Shown: positions 44,058 through 53,680 of the stretch, one piece after another
How positions within the stretch are numbered: position 1 is the first letter of the stretch
Layout: each line of letters opens with the position of its first letter
Source of the DNA: Aliivibrio salmonicida LFI1238
Lineage (GTDB): Bacteria; Pseudomonadota; Gammaproteobacteria; Enterobacterales; Vibrionaceae
DNA length: 64,000 nt
Direction of reading: 5' to 3'
NCBI RefSeq assembly: GCF_000196495.1
Contig: NC_011312.1
Span: 1,364,001-1,428,000 of the forward strand
Notes under the pieces: generated by a model
The model's input: only the letters and a program-made list of their open reading frames with translations
Database searches by the model: none
What the model was told of the DNA's origin: nothing
Program-made: the position numbers and the translations under genes

Positions 44058-44648
44058 ATGAAAAAAAGTGTTGTTGCATTATTAGGCTTAGCTGTACTAC
44101 TTGGTGGTTGTTCTAATAAAGTAAGTTACGGTGATGCTCAAGCTGTTGAAACAACAACGGTTGACTTTGGCTCGACTGATTTGCAAAAAATTGCCGGTGA
44201 AATGACAGAAAGCATGCTTTCATCTGGCTCTGTAGCACAAATCACTCAAGGTAATCGTCCAATTGTTTTTGTTGAAAGCATTAAAAACAAAACAAGCGAG
44301 CACATTGATACAGAATCAGTAACTGACTCAATCAGTACTAAATTGCTTAACTCTGGTAAATTCCGTTTTGTTGATATGGATCGTGTAGAAGCGGTTCGTA
44401 CGCAACTGAATTTTCAAAATACGGATGAGCTAGTAAATCAAAATACTGCGATTCAATTCGGTAAAATGGTTGGTGCTCAATACATGCTTTACGGTAACCT
44501 TTCTAGCATCGTGAAAAATGCAGGTAGCGATAAAGACGTATATTACAAAATGACAATGCGTTTAATGGATTTAGAAACAGGTCTGATCGAATGGGCTGAT
44601 GAAACTGAAATCCGTAAGCAACAAGAGAAAAGCCTATTAGGTTGGTAA
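44058..44648 (+). CDS. lpoB: Penicillin-binding protein activator LpoB
   Basis: 196 residues from ATG 44058, which has AGAGGA upstream; an earlier start at 44022 would put 12 residues before the signal peptide. Lipobox LLGGC, short linker, then the LpoB domain: RPIVFVESIKNKTSEHIDTE, SISTKLLNSGKFRFVDMDRV and FGKMVGAQYMLYGNLSSIV. LpoB is an outer-membrane lipoprotein that reaches through the periplasm to stimulate PBP1b. Confidence 0.92.
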   Translation: MKKSVVALLGLAVLLGGCSNKVSYGDAQAVETTTVDFGSTDLQKIAGEMTESMLSSGSVAQITQGNRPIVFVESIKNKTSEHIDTESVTDSISTKLLNSGKFRFVDMDRVEAVRTQLNFQNTDELVNQNTAIQFGKMVGAQYMLYGNLSSIVKNAGSDKDVYYKMTMRLMDLETGLIEWADETEIRKQQEKSLLGW

Positions 44649-44681
44649 TTACCACCCAATAGCTAACTTGAGTTTGTAATA

Positions 44682-44717
44682 AATGCCAGAGCGGGTAACT
44701 GCTCTGGCATTTTTGTA
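44682..44717 (+). terminator. Terminator after lpoB; first copy of a 36-bp direct repeat
   Basis: AATGCCAGAGC ... GCTCTGGCATTTTT forms an 11-bp stem plus T-run. The same 36 bases, with two adjacent mismatches in the loop-side sequence, recur at 49354-49389 after the effector/immunity-like pair. Confidence 0.9.
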
Positions 44718-44862
44718 TGAGAAATAAAAACAATAAGTTGGTTAAAATCACAAGTTGTTGTCTTTTTGAAAATTACGCATTATGTAAAGTGTTGATTTTA
44801 AGTGATTTAATTGTGGCTTTATTTTTGCTTATGTAGATGTTTGGTTATCAAAGGATCTGTCC

Positions 44863-47800
44863 ATGAGTCACAATTACCCATTTCAACCTAAAAATTCTAT
44901 GTGCTGGAACACTGAAGAATTCTCTTATGAAGAGGCCGCTCAAGCTTTCGATAAGGATGGTAATTTACTCTCTTTGAAAACCATGTCGACAGCACCCGCT
45001 GATGATACGAATGGCTTACCTAATGAAAAAAGCATGTATTGGACAGGAGAAACGAATAAAACAGACGTCGTTTCTAATGAACCTGAAGTGGTTGATTTCA
45101 CCTCTAAAGAGGAGGCATCAAATGCTGATGCTCATTTTGTACCGGTTCGTTATGCCATAGATCAACAACGTAATAGCGATGGGTCGATTACTCCATTTGG
45201 TTTGCCTGAAGGATGGAATGGCAATGGTTTGGCGGCAAGGCGATTAACCTCTAATCAATACACACTTCGTCAGTTAAGGGATGGTTGGTTATACGTTTAT
45301 AACTATGAACAAAAAACCATTGATGAATATCAAGTCGAAGGGACTCAATTCACTCATTTTAAATTAAGTGATAGTGAAGACCCAAGCAACAAAGAAAGAG
45401 GTCAAAAGCAAGCGTCTACGGGCTTTTTAAGCTATCCCAACAACAGTGTGCTGTCATTACTCTATTCTAAGCACCGTTGGAGTTGGATCATGTTTCAAGA
45501 CGTACTTGAAAATATTGGTCGCTACTCAAGTTATATGCAAACGGTGGTATTAAGCCGAGACGGTTGTCCTGCGCATGTGGGAGACATTGAATTGTTGTCT
45601 AAAGTTGCTGATATCGAAGAATCGGCGGTTGATGATGGTCGTTTTTCTGCGAGTTATGTTGGCACTTCTGATTCGCAAGATGGTGAGCATGGGCACTCTG
45701 AAATAAAGCCAGTCGCTTTTGTGTCTGATTTCATTCCAGAGATACCAGAAGAAGAGGTGGCTTACGTTGTTGCCGTTAATGACCACTTGGTTGATTGTCG
45801 TGATCTTGCTACGCAGTTTGTTGGGGCTGCCACACCATATCGTTTCTTTGATGAAAATTTCTCTAATCAATGGACATTAATGCAGACGGCAATGCAAATG
45901 ACATTGTTCGGGTCTATGGATGATATTAAATTTCCACCTTCAGTCACAAGAAACAATAAGGAGCTTGAATTTTACCTTGATATGTCTCGTTTCTATGATG
46001 CAGGAGAGAAAACAAGTAACGCCTATAAATCACAAAGTCCATCAAGTGATGCAATCGCTCGCGTTTATAAGGGCGAACAGTCAGAAATAGCTAAATCCAT
46101 CCAATCAAAATACAGCATTCCTGCGAGTCATTTAAATAAATACGAAAACTGGTTAGCTCAAAGTAAATGGCGTAAACAGCTTGATTGGGAGGCGATGCTA
46201 ACAGAAATGGATGAACTTCAAAAAGAAAGGGATGAGTTAGAAAAAGAGGCTTTTGAGGCTAAAAAAGATTTTAAACATTTTCTTAACGCATTCACTCCTT
46301 TTATGATCGAACGACAATGTGATCTGTGGGGAGAAGAAACCCAGACAGAACTCCAAGACGCCAATTTGCATTTTATAGAAGCATTTACATTTTTAGCCTC
46401 CGTAGAAGATAAAGATTGGCTAACCGCACAATGTGAAAAACCAACCAGTATTATTCCATTATATACCGCAGGTTTTAGTCATACGTTATTTAAGAAATTA
46501 GAAGAGTTACTCCCTAAGCATGATGATAATGATGGGGCAAATAAATCAAATCATGAATCGATAATTGAGGATGTAGACACACCACAAACAATTCAAGATG
46601 GGTTTTATATCGAAGTCGCCGGTTTGAGTAATACCACAATGATGTACAGTAAAATTGTGGATTTTATGGCGCACGCAAGTGTAAGTGAAACGGAAATTTT
46701 TAAAAAGCTTGGGGAAACGATTCAACAATTGAATCACGTTCTTATCGCTGCTTCTGGTGGATTAATTCAATATATAGCTAAATTAGGCGTTAGCCCTATC
46801 GCGCAAGCCTCTGTTTTACTTTTACCTGCTATGCCTACTGGGTATGCATCACGAACAACCTCTCTTTATCGAATTACGTTTGCTGAGAAATTAGCGCATA
46901 AAATAGGCATCAATGTTGCAGAAGGCTTTGCACAAAATTTCGATAAGTGGCAGAAGAGAATGGCTCAGGTTGATGTCGATATAAAGACTTCAACGACAAT
47001 AGTGGAAAATAAATCGATATCAGTAAAACAAAAGCAAGCGGCGTTAAAAGAAATGACTCGCCTACAAAAAGTTAAAGCGGCTAATGTTGTTGGTTTTCCT
47101 CAACGTTTTGAATGGCCATCAGATATTAAAGGTGCTATTCACAGTATGAGTGAAGAGCGCTTAAAAGGCGTTGCGGTAAGTGCTAAAAATCATTTTGCTG
47201 ATGTCGGTGGTTTAGGTTTCCTTGTTTTGGTATTTAATCTAATTAGCTTGAATGATTCTTTGAGAACGATAAGGCAAGATGGCCTAGCCACGGCAGATAA
47301 TTATGCTGAAATAGGACAAAAAATCGCTTATACAGCATCTGCATGGGCGGGTATTAGAACTGGAACTGCATGGGCTAAGATTCAAGGAAACCCAGAACTA
47401 CTAAAGTCTACCGTTAGCGCTATAGAGAAAGCAAGGTTAGAAGGAGTTGATGATTGGTTAACTAAATTACCATTGAAAGATATTAAAATATTTACACGAT
47501 GGTTAGGTGTGACCGCTGTATTAGGAACGATAGCATCTGTTACTGAACTGTTAAGGGAAGCCGATAAATTAGAGGATATGTATGGCATAGAAAAAACGAT
47601 GCAGTATGGCAAAGTTTACTCATTAGGCGGATTATCAACTATTGGTGCTTTTCAGGCTATTGGTGCTATTTCTGGAAGGTTTGCTATTGGAGTAATGTTT
47701 GGCCCTGGAGTCATGGCTGCCTTACTAGTACTCACTATTTTTTATATCGCATTTGGGTATCAATTGGATAAATTCAAACAAGATGAATACCAAAAATGGT

Positions 47801-48438
47801 TGGCATTACTCCCATGGGGAACGAACCCTAAGCGGGTTAAATGGAGTGAATCAAAAGATGTTTCTCTACGTTTAGAAGAGAATACCAATATATTGAATAC
47901 GGCATTGAATGATTTAAAACGTATACAGTTACAACCTGTTATCTACCAAGAACCGCAATTGACGTATGTTAAATCGGAGCAGAGTTACCCTGCAGCCGTT
48001 GCACTATGCCATGCGATTGATGTGAGGTTTTCGGTACCTCGTGGGATGGGAAGTCAATCATTGCGCATTACCACTAATAGCAATGCAAGCATGGAAGAGT
48101 TGGAAAGTGGTGAATGGCTATCTAATGTTGATTTAGTGACATTAGAAAAAATTCAAATAGATAATAAAAAACCAATACTGAGTGAACAACGTGATGTTTA
48201 TCAAGTCACTTTACCAATAAGCAGTGAGATGAATTATCTTGCCGTTCAAATTGATTATTTGATGTTAAGTCAAAATAGTGAAGAAGAGATCCAATACAGC
48301 TATCAATTCCAGTATGCTGTAACGCAAAAAGCCGTCTATACCGCGATTAGTGATAGTGAGAAATTGAATAAATGGGGAACTCAATCGCTAAATAAATCGG
48401 CAGATATTGTCATCGATCATACAAAATTAGAGGATTAA
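44863..48438 (+). CDS. Putative T6SS MIX-type effector, VasX-like pore-forming toxin
   Basis: 1191 residues, no signal peptide. Residues ~90-150 carry a MIX-like marker, VPVRYAID ... QLRDGWLYVYNYE (138-149), close to the hRxGWhYVY core of the MIX-IV clade that includes Vibrio cholerae VasX. A long helical middle follows (about 430-560, with coiled KERDELEKEAFEAKKD). The C-terminal third has hydrophobic hairpins (VGGLGFLVLVFNLISL, TRWLGVTAVLGTIASV, GVMAALLVLTIFYIAFGYQL near 950-970), as in colicin-like membrane toxins. Pore formation in competitor membranes is inferred from this layout. No VgrG, Hcp or adaptor gene is adjacent; it would be an orphan effector with the next gene as immunity. Confidence 0.72.
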   Translation: MSHNYPFQPKNSMCWNTEEFSYEEAAQAFDKDGNLLSLKTMSTAPADDTNGLPNEKSMYWTGETNKTDVVSNEPEVVDFTSKEEASNADAHFVPVRYAIDQQRNSDGSITPFGLPEGWNGNGLAARRLTSNQYTLRQLRDGWLYVYNYEQKTIDEYQVEGTQFTHFKLSDSEDPSNKERGQKQASTGFLSYPNNSVLSLLYSKHRWSWIMFQDVLENIGRYSSYMQTVVLSRDGCPAHVGDIELLSKVADIEESAVDDGRFSASYVGTSDSQDGEHGHSEIKPVAFVSDFIPEIPEEEVAYVVAVNDHLVDCRDLATQFVGAATPYRFFDENFSNQWTLMQTAMQMTLFGSMDDIKFPPSVTRNNKELEFYLDMSRFYDAGEKTSNAYKSQSPSSDAIARVYKGEQSEIAKSIQSKYSIPASHLNKYENWLAQSKWRKQLDWEAMLTEMDELQKERDELEKEAFEAKKDFKHFLNAFTPFMIERQCDLWGEETQTELQDANLHFIEAFTFLASVEDKDWLTAQCEKPTSIIPLYTAGFSHTLFKKLEELLPKHDDNDGANKSNHESIIEDVDTPQTIQDGFYIEVAGLSNTTMMYSKIVDFMAHASVSETEIFKKLGETIQQLNHVLIAASGGLIQYIAKLGVSPIAQASVLLLPAMPTGYASRTTSLYRITFAEKLAHKIGINVAEGFAQNFDKWQKRMAQVDVDIKTSTTIVENKSISVKQKQAALKEMTRLQKVKAANVVGFPQRFEWPSDIKGAIHSMSEERLKGVAVSAKNHFADVGGLGFLVLVFNLISLNDSLRTIRQDGLATADNYAEIGQKIAYTASAWAGIRTGTAWAKIQGNPELLKSTVSAIEKARLEGVDDWLTKLPLKDIKIFTRWLGVTAVLGTIASVTELLREADKLEDMYGIEKTMQYGKVYSLGGLSTIGAFQAIGAISGRFAIGVMFGPGVMAALLVLTIFYIAFGYQLDKFKQDEYQKWLALLPWGTNPKRVKWSESKDVSLRLEENTNILNTALNDLKRIQLQPVIYQEPQLTYVKSEQSYPAAVALCHAIDVRFSVPRGMGSQSLRITTNSNASMEELESGEWLSNVDLVTLEKIQIDNKKPILSEQRDVYQVTLPISSEMNYLAVQIDYLMLSQNSEEEIQYSYQFQYAVTQKAVYTAISDSEKLNKWGTQSLNKSADIVIDHTKLED

Positions 48439-48440
48439 GG

Positions 48441-49328
48441 ATGTCGTATCTTCCTTTTTACATTACACCTGAAGAGTTTGAACAAGAGTGCTTTAAGAAT
48501 AAAGAAAAAATTGAACATTCTGTAGGTTCAATGCAGTGGATAGCTAAAAATATTGAACATAAAAACCGCTATGACCGTAAGTTGTTTTGGTTAGGTTGCG
48601 TTGCTTTTAGTATATTACTTATCGCTTTTGTTACTGGGTTTGATATTGAAGTATGGACTCTTGAAAACGAGTTAGGGTATGGCTTTATCCCGATACTTAT
48701 AATAATAAATTATATATATTATTTCGTATTTGCATTAGATGACAGCTATGAATATTCTTTTTCTAGCGAAGGATTCTCTTATTCAAAACAACTCGATCAA
48801 CCAAAAATCATTAATTCTATAGCTCAAAAAGTCGCTTATGTCGCTTGTGCGTTCTGTGTCTTTGCCGTTATTTTTATTGGCCCGATGGCATTAGCTGGTG
48901 CAGGTGGATCATTATTACTTGCATTTGGAATGACTAAGAAACAAACCGTGTATGTTGATCATCGTTTTTCTTCAACTGAGCAGTTTCTTTATGCGCAATT
49001 TAACCGTAAAAGAAACGTAATGGCACTATATCATCGATTTGATATATGTTATTACTGCGATACAACACATACGATGATTTCAAGAAATCAAACTCGTTCA
49101 CGAAGTTATGTGTTTTTTAATTCAGATGACGATATGGCCAAAGTACTCGATCTTTTAAAACAAAATACAAATATCAAAATTGAGGAAATTACCGATATTA
49201 AAGGTTTTTTTGATTTTGATTATTATCCAAAGTTTGTCTTAGATATAGACGTTATCGGTGAGCAATATTCTGTTGATGAAGCAACAAGTCGAAGAGGTGA
49301 ACCTGCACCGGTTATGAGTGACAGCTAA
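48441..49328 (+). CDS. Polytopic membrane protein, likely immunity protein of the upstream effector
   Basis: 295 residues, starting two bases after the effector stop. Four hydrophobic segments are grouped in two pairs: about 54-74 (LGCVAFSILLIAFVTGF) and 82-102 (FIPILIIINYIYYFVFAL), then 132-150 (VAYVACAFCVFAVIFIG) and 152-168 (MALAGAGGSLLLAFGM). A soluble C-terminal domain follows (about 170-295). I know no family. Tight coupling behind a VasX-like toxin and an inner-membrane topology fit an immunity protein that blocks a pore, as TsiV2 does for VasX. An accessory role in effector function is the main alternative. Confidence 0.6.
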   Translation: MSYLPFYITPEEFEQECFKNKEKIEHSVGSMQWIAKNIEHKNRYDRKLFWLGCVAFSILLIAFVTGFDIEVWTLENELGYGFIPILIIINYIYYFVFALDDSYEYSFSSEGFSYSKQLDQPKIINSIAQKVAYVACAFCVFAVIFIGPMALAGAGGSLLLAFGMTKKQTVYVDHRFSSTEQFLYAQFNRKRNVMALYHRFDICYYCDTTHTMISRNQTRSRSYVFFNSDDDMAKVLDLLKQNTNIKIEEITDIKGFFDFDYYPKFVLDIDVIGEQYSVDEATSRRGEPAPVMSDS

Positions 49329-49353
49329 TTCACTTTTTGTTATTTAATCGTTG

Positions 49354-49389
49354 AATGCCAGAGTAGGTAACTGCTCTGGCATTTTTGTA
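49354..49389 (+). terminator. Terminator after the effector/immunity pair; second copy of the 36-bp repeat
   Basis: AATGCCAGAG ... CTCTGGCATTTTTGTA, 34 of 36 bases equal to 44682-44717. The two differing bases (CG to TA) shorten the stem by one pair. Confidence 0.9.
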
Positions 49390-49480
49390 TTTGAATTTCT
49401 TGATTTCTTTCAATCAAAGCTTGGGAAAAGTGATGGAAAGGAGTATAAATAGAGGTAGATAAATCAAAGAGAGAAATGCC

Positions 49481-49819
49481 ATGAAAGTTAAAAAGTTAGA
49501 AAACAAAAATCGTCGTATTCGTAAGAAACTTTACTTAGGTGAGTTTGCGATTCTTGGTTTTGAACTAAGCTGTAAGACTGAGTTTAAAGACTTTGATCAG
49601 TATGATGTATTCGTCGATGAATTTATTGATTACATCAACAGCATTGATTTATGTTTTTGTGGTGGTGGCCTTGAGTTATTTGAAGGTTTTGTTTGTTCAA
49701 CTGAGCGTTATGACTCAGCAACGGCTGAACAACAACTATTAGTTGCTAACTGGTTGGACAGTCGTCCTGAAGTTAGTAAAGTTGAGATCAGTGAACTGGT
49801 TGATACAAACTACTTATAA
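49481..49819 (+). CDS. yggL: YggL family (DUF469) protein
   Basis: 112 residues; NRRIRKKLYLGEFAILGFEL, FVDEFIDYINSIDLCFCGGG and a C-terminal LVANWLDSRPEVSKVEIS match YggL, a small protein reported to associate with 50S ribosomal subunits. It is preceded by an AGAGAGAAA-type ribosome binding site and followed by its own terminator. Confidence 0.9.
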   Translation: MKVKKLENKNRRIRKKLYLGEFAILGFELSCKTEFKDFDQYDVFVDEFIDYINSIDLCFCGGGLELFEGFVCSTERYDSATAEQQLLVANWLDSRPEVSKVEISELVDTNYL

Positions 49820-49849
49820 GCCTTTATTTCTGTATTTAGGTTTAATAAA

Positions 49850-49876
49850 AATCCGCCTTAGATAGGCGGATTTTTT
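49850..49876 (+). terminator. Terminator after yggL
   Basis: AATCCGCCT and AGGCGGATT (9-bp perfect stem, five-base loop) with six T. Confidence 0.88.
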
Positions 49877-49902
49877 ATGTTCTAAATATAGTTATTGCGT
49901 TG

Positions 49903-50646
49903 CTACTTTTTGATACAGACGACAATGGAATTGCCTGACGATGTCTCAAGAGGCGTTATCTTTTCGTAATCATGCTCAAACAAGTGAACCTCAAAGTACG
50001 GTTCTAACAGCGCTTGCAGTTGTTCAAAATCTACGGCGACCATTGGGTGTTTATCATCCCAAATTTCGGTTACGCCATCTGTTGTTTTCTCGATCTTCAA
50101 CAATAAATGCTGCCCATCCCCTTGGCCACTGTAATTCCAACCTGATTGAAACGTAAACTGGCTGCCTTCATGTTCTGCTGGGTGCTTTACAAATGAGCGA
50201 TTATCAATCTTATTTCTTGCTACCGAGTTAAAGCAGAATACGCCATCTGTTTTTAATGCCGCATGAACACTTTCAATGCATTCTGCTAACTTTTCAATAT
50301 TTGCATTGTAATGAATTGAATAAAGAAAACAGGTGATTAAGTCTAAAGGTTTATCAACAGTAAAGTTACTCATGTCATGCAAAATAAATTCAGCATCAGG
50401 GTTACGCAGCTTTGCAAGATCAAGCATCGGTTGATTAATGTCTAAGCCTTTTGCTTGATAACCATAGTTAATAAAGTGTTTAACGTGTGGTCCTGTCCCA
50501 CAAGCTAAATCAAGGTAGTTTCTTCCTTGATTACCGAAAATCTGATGAATTCGGCGTACATAATTACTTTGCTCATGATAATCGATGTCTGCACACATTA
50601 AATCGTAGTAACCAGACAGATCAGTATATAAAGCGTTAGAGGACAT
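49903..50646 (-). CDS. Class I SAM-dependent methyltransferase
   Basis: 247 residues. Motif I is NYLDLACGTGPHVKHF (about 43-58), motif II KGLDINQPMLDLAK and motif III/IV EFILHDMSNF and LDLITCFLYSIHY. The C-terminal half (FTFQSGWNYSGQGDGQHLLL) forms an inserted beta-sheet seen in small-molecule methyltransferases. Substrate unknown. The 262 bases on its upstream side hold no gene, only the promoter region. Confidence 0.85.
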   Translation of the reverse strand: MSSNALYTDLSGYYDLMCADIDYHEQSNYVRRIHQIFGNQGRNYLDLACGTGPHVKHFINYGYQAKGLDINQPMLDLAKLRNPDAEFILHDMSNFTVDKPLDLITCFLYSIHYNANIEKLAECIESVHAALKTDGVFCFNSVARNKIDNRSFVKHPAEHEGSQFTFQSGWNYSGQGDGQHLLLKIEKTTDGVTEIWDDKHPMVAVDFEQLQALLEPYFEVHLFEHDYEKITPLETSSGNSIVVCIKK

Positions 50647-50908
50647 TTGTACTTATCCATAACAATACCAATCTCTTTTAAGTGTTTAATTAACTGCTTA
50701 TTTTGAGAGGTATAAAAGAAGTGCGTTAGATAAGTAACTTTGTAAGAACTTATCCAGAAGAGGCTCATTGCGCGCGGATAGTAATTCAAAAAAGGAAATA
50801 AGAATACTAAAATCTTATGGTGGGGGTCATTTGTACTTTTTGGTATTTTAGTAAAGATAAAAATGAAGAAGTGAAGCCAGAATCAAAAGGAAGATCCTGG
50901 CTGAGTTT

Positions 50909-51691
50909 TTAAAGGACAATGAATTTGTAAGCTAAGGAACCCATCAACAAAGTGAGTGATAAGGTTAATGTTCTCTTTACTAGATTAGGTCCATATTTGA
51001 GAGCTGATGAGCTTCCTATATGATTTCCTAATAGATTCATGATAACTAAAGGTATTGCTAATAAGTACAGAACATGGCCAGATAATGTAAATGCAATTAA
51101 AGCGCCTATGTTTGATGCAAAGTTAAACAGTTTCGATGTAGCAGATGCAGATACAAGATCAAAGCGAAGTAAATAGTGTAAAGCTAGGATAAGAAAGCTA
51201 CCAGTTCCTGGTCCAAAAAATCCATCATAAAAACCAATTACAAAAACAGCAGTAGGGACACCAAAAAGAATAATTTTAGGGTTAATGTCACTTTGGTTAA
51301 CTTCTTTGGCTTTTTTAGGTATAAAAGATAGAACAATACCGATAGGTAGCATGCCCATAATTATTTTGCCTATCGTATCTGGATCAAAATACAAGATGGC
51401 TTCTGCGCCAATGTATGCGCCTAATAATCCTGCGGGGATCCCTGTTGTTACTGCTGCCCATACCACTTTTTTGTTTCGAATAAAATTACGAATAGCAGCG
51501 ATAGTCCCTAATGTACTGACTATTTTTTCTTGACCTAAAGCGACTTGAGGTGGAAGTCCAGCAAGAATAAAAGAGGGCACTAAGATCAAACCTCCTCCGC
51601 CTGCAACACTGTCAATGAATCCAGCTGCAAATGCAGATAACATTAACGCGATTAAAATCCATAGTGTGATGTCATTACTTATCCATTCCAT
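50909..51691 (-). CDS. TSUP (TauE/SafE) family membrane transporter
   Basis: 260 residues, about eight helices, with AFAAGFIDSVAGGGGLILVP (family motif 1) and GFYDGFFGPGTGSFLILALH (motif 2). It is the last gene of a three-gene minus-strand cluster, 10 bases after the beta-hydroxyacid dehydrogenase gene. In sulfonate pathways TSUP proteins export sulfite or sulfoacetate; here they may export an acid product of the oxygenase/dehydrogenase pair. The substrate is inferred from context only. Confidence 0.85.
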   Translation of the reverse strand: MEWISNDITLWILIALMLSAFAAGFIDSVAGGGGLILVPSFILAGLPPQVALGQEKIVSTLGTIAAIRNFIRNKKVVWAAVTTGIPAGLLGAYIGAEAILYFDPDTIGKIIMGMLPIGIVLSFIPKKAKEVNQSDINPKIILFGVPTAVFVIGFYDGFFGPGTGSFLILALHYLLRFDLVSASATSKLFNFASNIGALIAFTLSGHVLYLLAIPLVIMNLLGNHIGSSSALKYGPNLVKRTLTLSLTLLMGSLAYKFIVL

Positions 51692-51701
51692 TATTGCCTC
51701 C

Positions 51702-52598
51702 TTAAATTGCTAATTCATTTGTAATAGGTTGATCATAACTTTTAATCAAAATTGAGGTATCCATACGACCAAGATTGAGATCTTGTAAGATCGCGTATGA
51801 CCTATCAATCTCTTGTGTCATAGGTAGAGATAAATTGTGTTGCTTAGCTTCATTTAAGCAAATAGAGAGATCTTTTCTCATCCAATCAATAGCAAAGCCG
51901 AAATCAAATTTACGCTCAGCCATAGTCACTGCTCGGTTTTCCATTTGCCATGAGCCAGCAGCACCGTGCTTAAGTACGTTAACTACTTGTTCAATATCAA
52001 GATTTGATTTTTCTGCTAAAAGTAGAGCTTCGCTTAGTCCTTTTAATACACCAGCGATACAAATCTGATTAACCATTTTGCATCGTTGTCCTTGCCCATT
52101 ATCTCCTAATAGTGTTGCTTGTTTTGCATAGCAATCTATTGTAGTAACAATTTGGTCGAAGGTTTCTTTTGCTCCGCCGCACATAATAGTAAGTGTTCCA
52201 TTTTCTGCACCAGCTTGCCCCCCAGAAACAGGAGCATCAATAAAGTTGATCTTTTTTTGTTTGCACTGTTGCGCAAGCTCTATCGCTAAGTCAGCTGAAA
52301 CTGTTGTATGATCAACAAGAATGGCATTTTCTTTCATTCCTTCCAGTACGCCTTCTGGCCCATAAACAACGCTTCGGACATCATCGTCATTTCCTACGCA
52401 AATAAATACAATGTCACAGTTCTTAGCTGCTTCAGCAGGGCTTGAAGCTAAAAAACCTTGGTATTCAGTACACCATTGAAGGGCTTTATCTAAAGAACGG
52501 TTATAAACAGTTGTCTCTAGTCCTGAGTGTTGTAAGTGCCCAGCCATTGGGTATCCCATTACACCTAATCCAATAAATGCTACTTTTTGTGCTTCCAT
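51702..52598 (-). CDS. NAD(P)-dependent beta-hydroxyacid dehydrogenase (3-hydroxyisobutyrate/GarR type)
   Basis: 298 residues. The N-terminal Rossmann motif is FIGLGVMGYPMAGHL, the substrate-site signature DAPVSGGQAGAENGTLTIMC, and the catalytic Lys sits in GQRCKMVNQICIAG. The helical C-terminal dimer domain is complete. Enzymes of this family oxidise 3-hydroxy acids or reduce semialdehydes (3-hydroxyisobutyrate, tartronate semialdehyde, sulfolactaldehyde and others). It lies between the oxygenase (9 bases upstream) and the TSUP transporter, so it likely handles the oxygenase product or its derivative. Confidence 0.87.
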   Translation of the reverse strand: MEAQKVAFIGLGVMGYPMAGHLQHSGLETTVYNRSLDKALQWCTEYQGFLASSPAEAAKNCDIVFICVGNDDDVRSVVYGPEGVLEGMKENAILVDHTTVSADLAIELAQQCKQKKINFIDAPVSGGQAGAENGTLTIMCGGAKETFDQIVTTIDCYAKQATLLGDNGQGQRCKMVNQICIAGVLKGLSEALLLAEKSNLDIEQVVNVLKHGAAGSWQMENRAVTMAERKFDFGFAIDWMRKDLSICLNEAKQHNLSLPMTQEIDRSYAILQDLNLGRMDTSILIKSYDQPITNELAI

Positions 52599-52607
52599 TC
52601 TATGCTC

Positions 52608-53630
52608 CTAGTCTTGTGCAATATGTTTATTTTCTTCATTAATAGGGATAATTCGTTCTAATGAGCTCATGCCGAATAAGCGAATTAACCAGCGATCTGT
52701 TCCGTCATCTCGTGGTGAAAATCCTTCTCTGCTATGCATTAAGCGTTGATTTTTTATGATTAAGAAATCGCCAGGTTGATAAGTAATGGCATTATTTAAC
52801 TCTGTATTTTTGAGTTGTGCTTCCCACATAACAAGAGCGGCTGCAGCTTCTGTTGTGAGTGGTGTTGTATTTTCTTTGTCGTAACGGCAGTAGGCCACTC
52901 CATCATTATCAAAGCTGATAAGTGGGAGAATTGTTTTAACAGATTGTTTAAATGAATCCGGTCTTGAAATTTCAAAGTGAGGTTTACTCAACTGTTCAAT
53001 AACTCCGTTACTTAATTGATTAAGTACGTCATCAACGAGTATGAAATTAGATTTAACTTTTAGATCTGAGCGTAGTGACATTAGAGATAGGAACTCTGGA
53101 CAGCCACTTTTATCTGTTATTTTTTCATTAGTAAGGGGAAGATCAGGATTATCGACATGATGACCAAAAGTATGTTTTGAACCGTGTGAGGATTTATCAT
53201 TTCGCCCTTTTAGTGATGGAACGACATGTCTAAATAGCAGTCCATCGTTTTCACTTTGATATGAAGTTGGTTCAATTTTAGCTAATTGATATATGCCAAT
53301 GTTAATGGCGCTGATGATGGGTAATTTACTTGGTGAAACATAGCCATTATATGGTGTTTTACAAAGGTTTTGATCAATAGGTAAGCCTCTAATAATTAAT
53401 GCCTGTTGATCTTTATTTTCTTTGAAATTAGAAATTTTATAATTAAGTTCTTTTATTAAACAATGCTTTATTGTAGTTCCGAACCAATGACTAGTTCTTA
53501 GCCATGATTTGTCATCTCCTAATCTCAAGTGAGAAAATGCGCTGCTTAATTTCCTTGCTGAATCGTAAGGAATATGAATTTCTATTATTTTTAGCAGCTC
53601 TTGGCTGCTTTCTTTTTTTAAATTGAACAC
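52608..53630 (-). CDS. TauD/clavaminate synthase-like Fe(II)/2-oxoglutarate oxygenase
   Basis: 340 residues with the facial triad HHVDN (His158, Asp160) and a distal His in RLMHSREGF (about 299). The 2-oxoglutarate-binding Arg follows in RWLIRLFG (about 317). QALIIRGLPID near 76-86 and the GDFLIIKNQRLMHSREG region resemble the clavaminate synthase/amino-acid hydroxylase branch (VioC, AsnO) more than taurine dioxygenase. It would hydroxylate a small amino acid or related acid. First gene of the minus cluster, divergent from the MocR regulator. There is no obvious nitrogenous-peptide synthetase nearby. Confidence 0.82.
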   Translation of the reverse strand: MFNLKKESSQELLKIIEIHIPYDSARKLSSAFSHLRLGDDKSWLRTSHWFGTTIKHCLIKELNYKISNFKENKDQQALIIRGLPIDQNLCKTPYNGYVSPSKLPIISAINIGIYQLAKIEPTSYQSENDGLLFRHVVPSLKGRNDKSSHGSKHTFGHHVDNPDLPLTNEKITDKSGCPEFLSLMSLRSDLKVKSNFILVDDVLNQLSNGVIEQLSKPHFEISRPDSFKQSVKTILPLISFDNDGVAYCRYDKENTTPLTTEAAAALVMWEAQLKNTELNNAITYQPGDFLIIKNQRLMHSREGFSPRDDGTDRWLIRLFGMSSLERIIPINEENKHIAQD

Positions 53631-53680
53631 TTTCCGTATGTCCTATATGTTAATTACCAACTGAGAGTTGACTATAAAAC

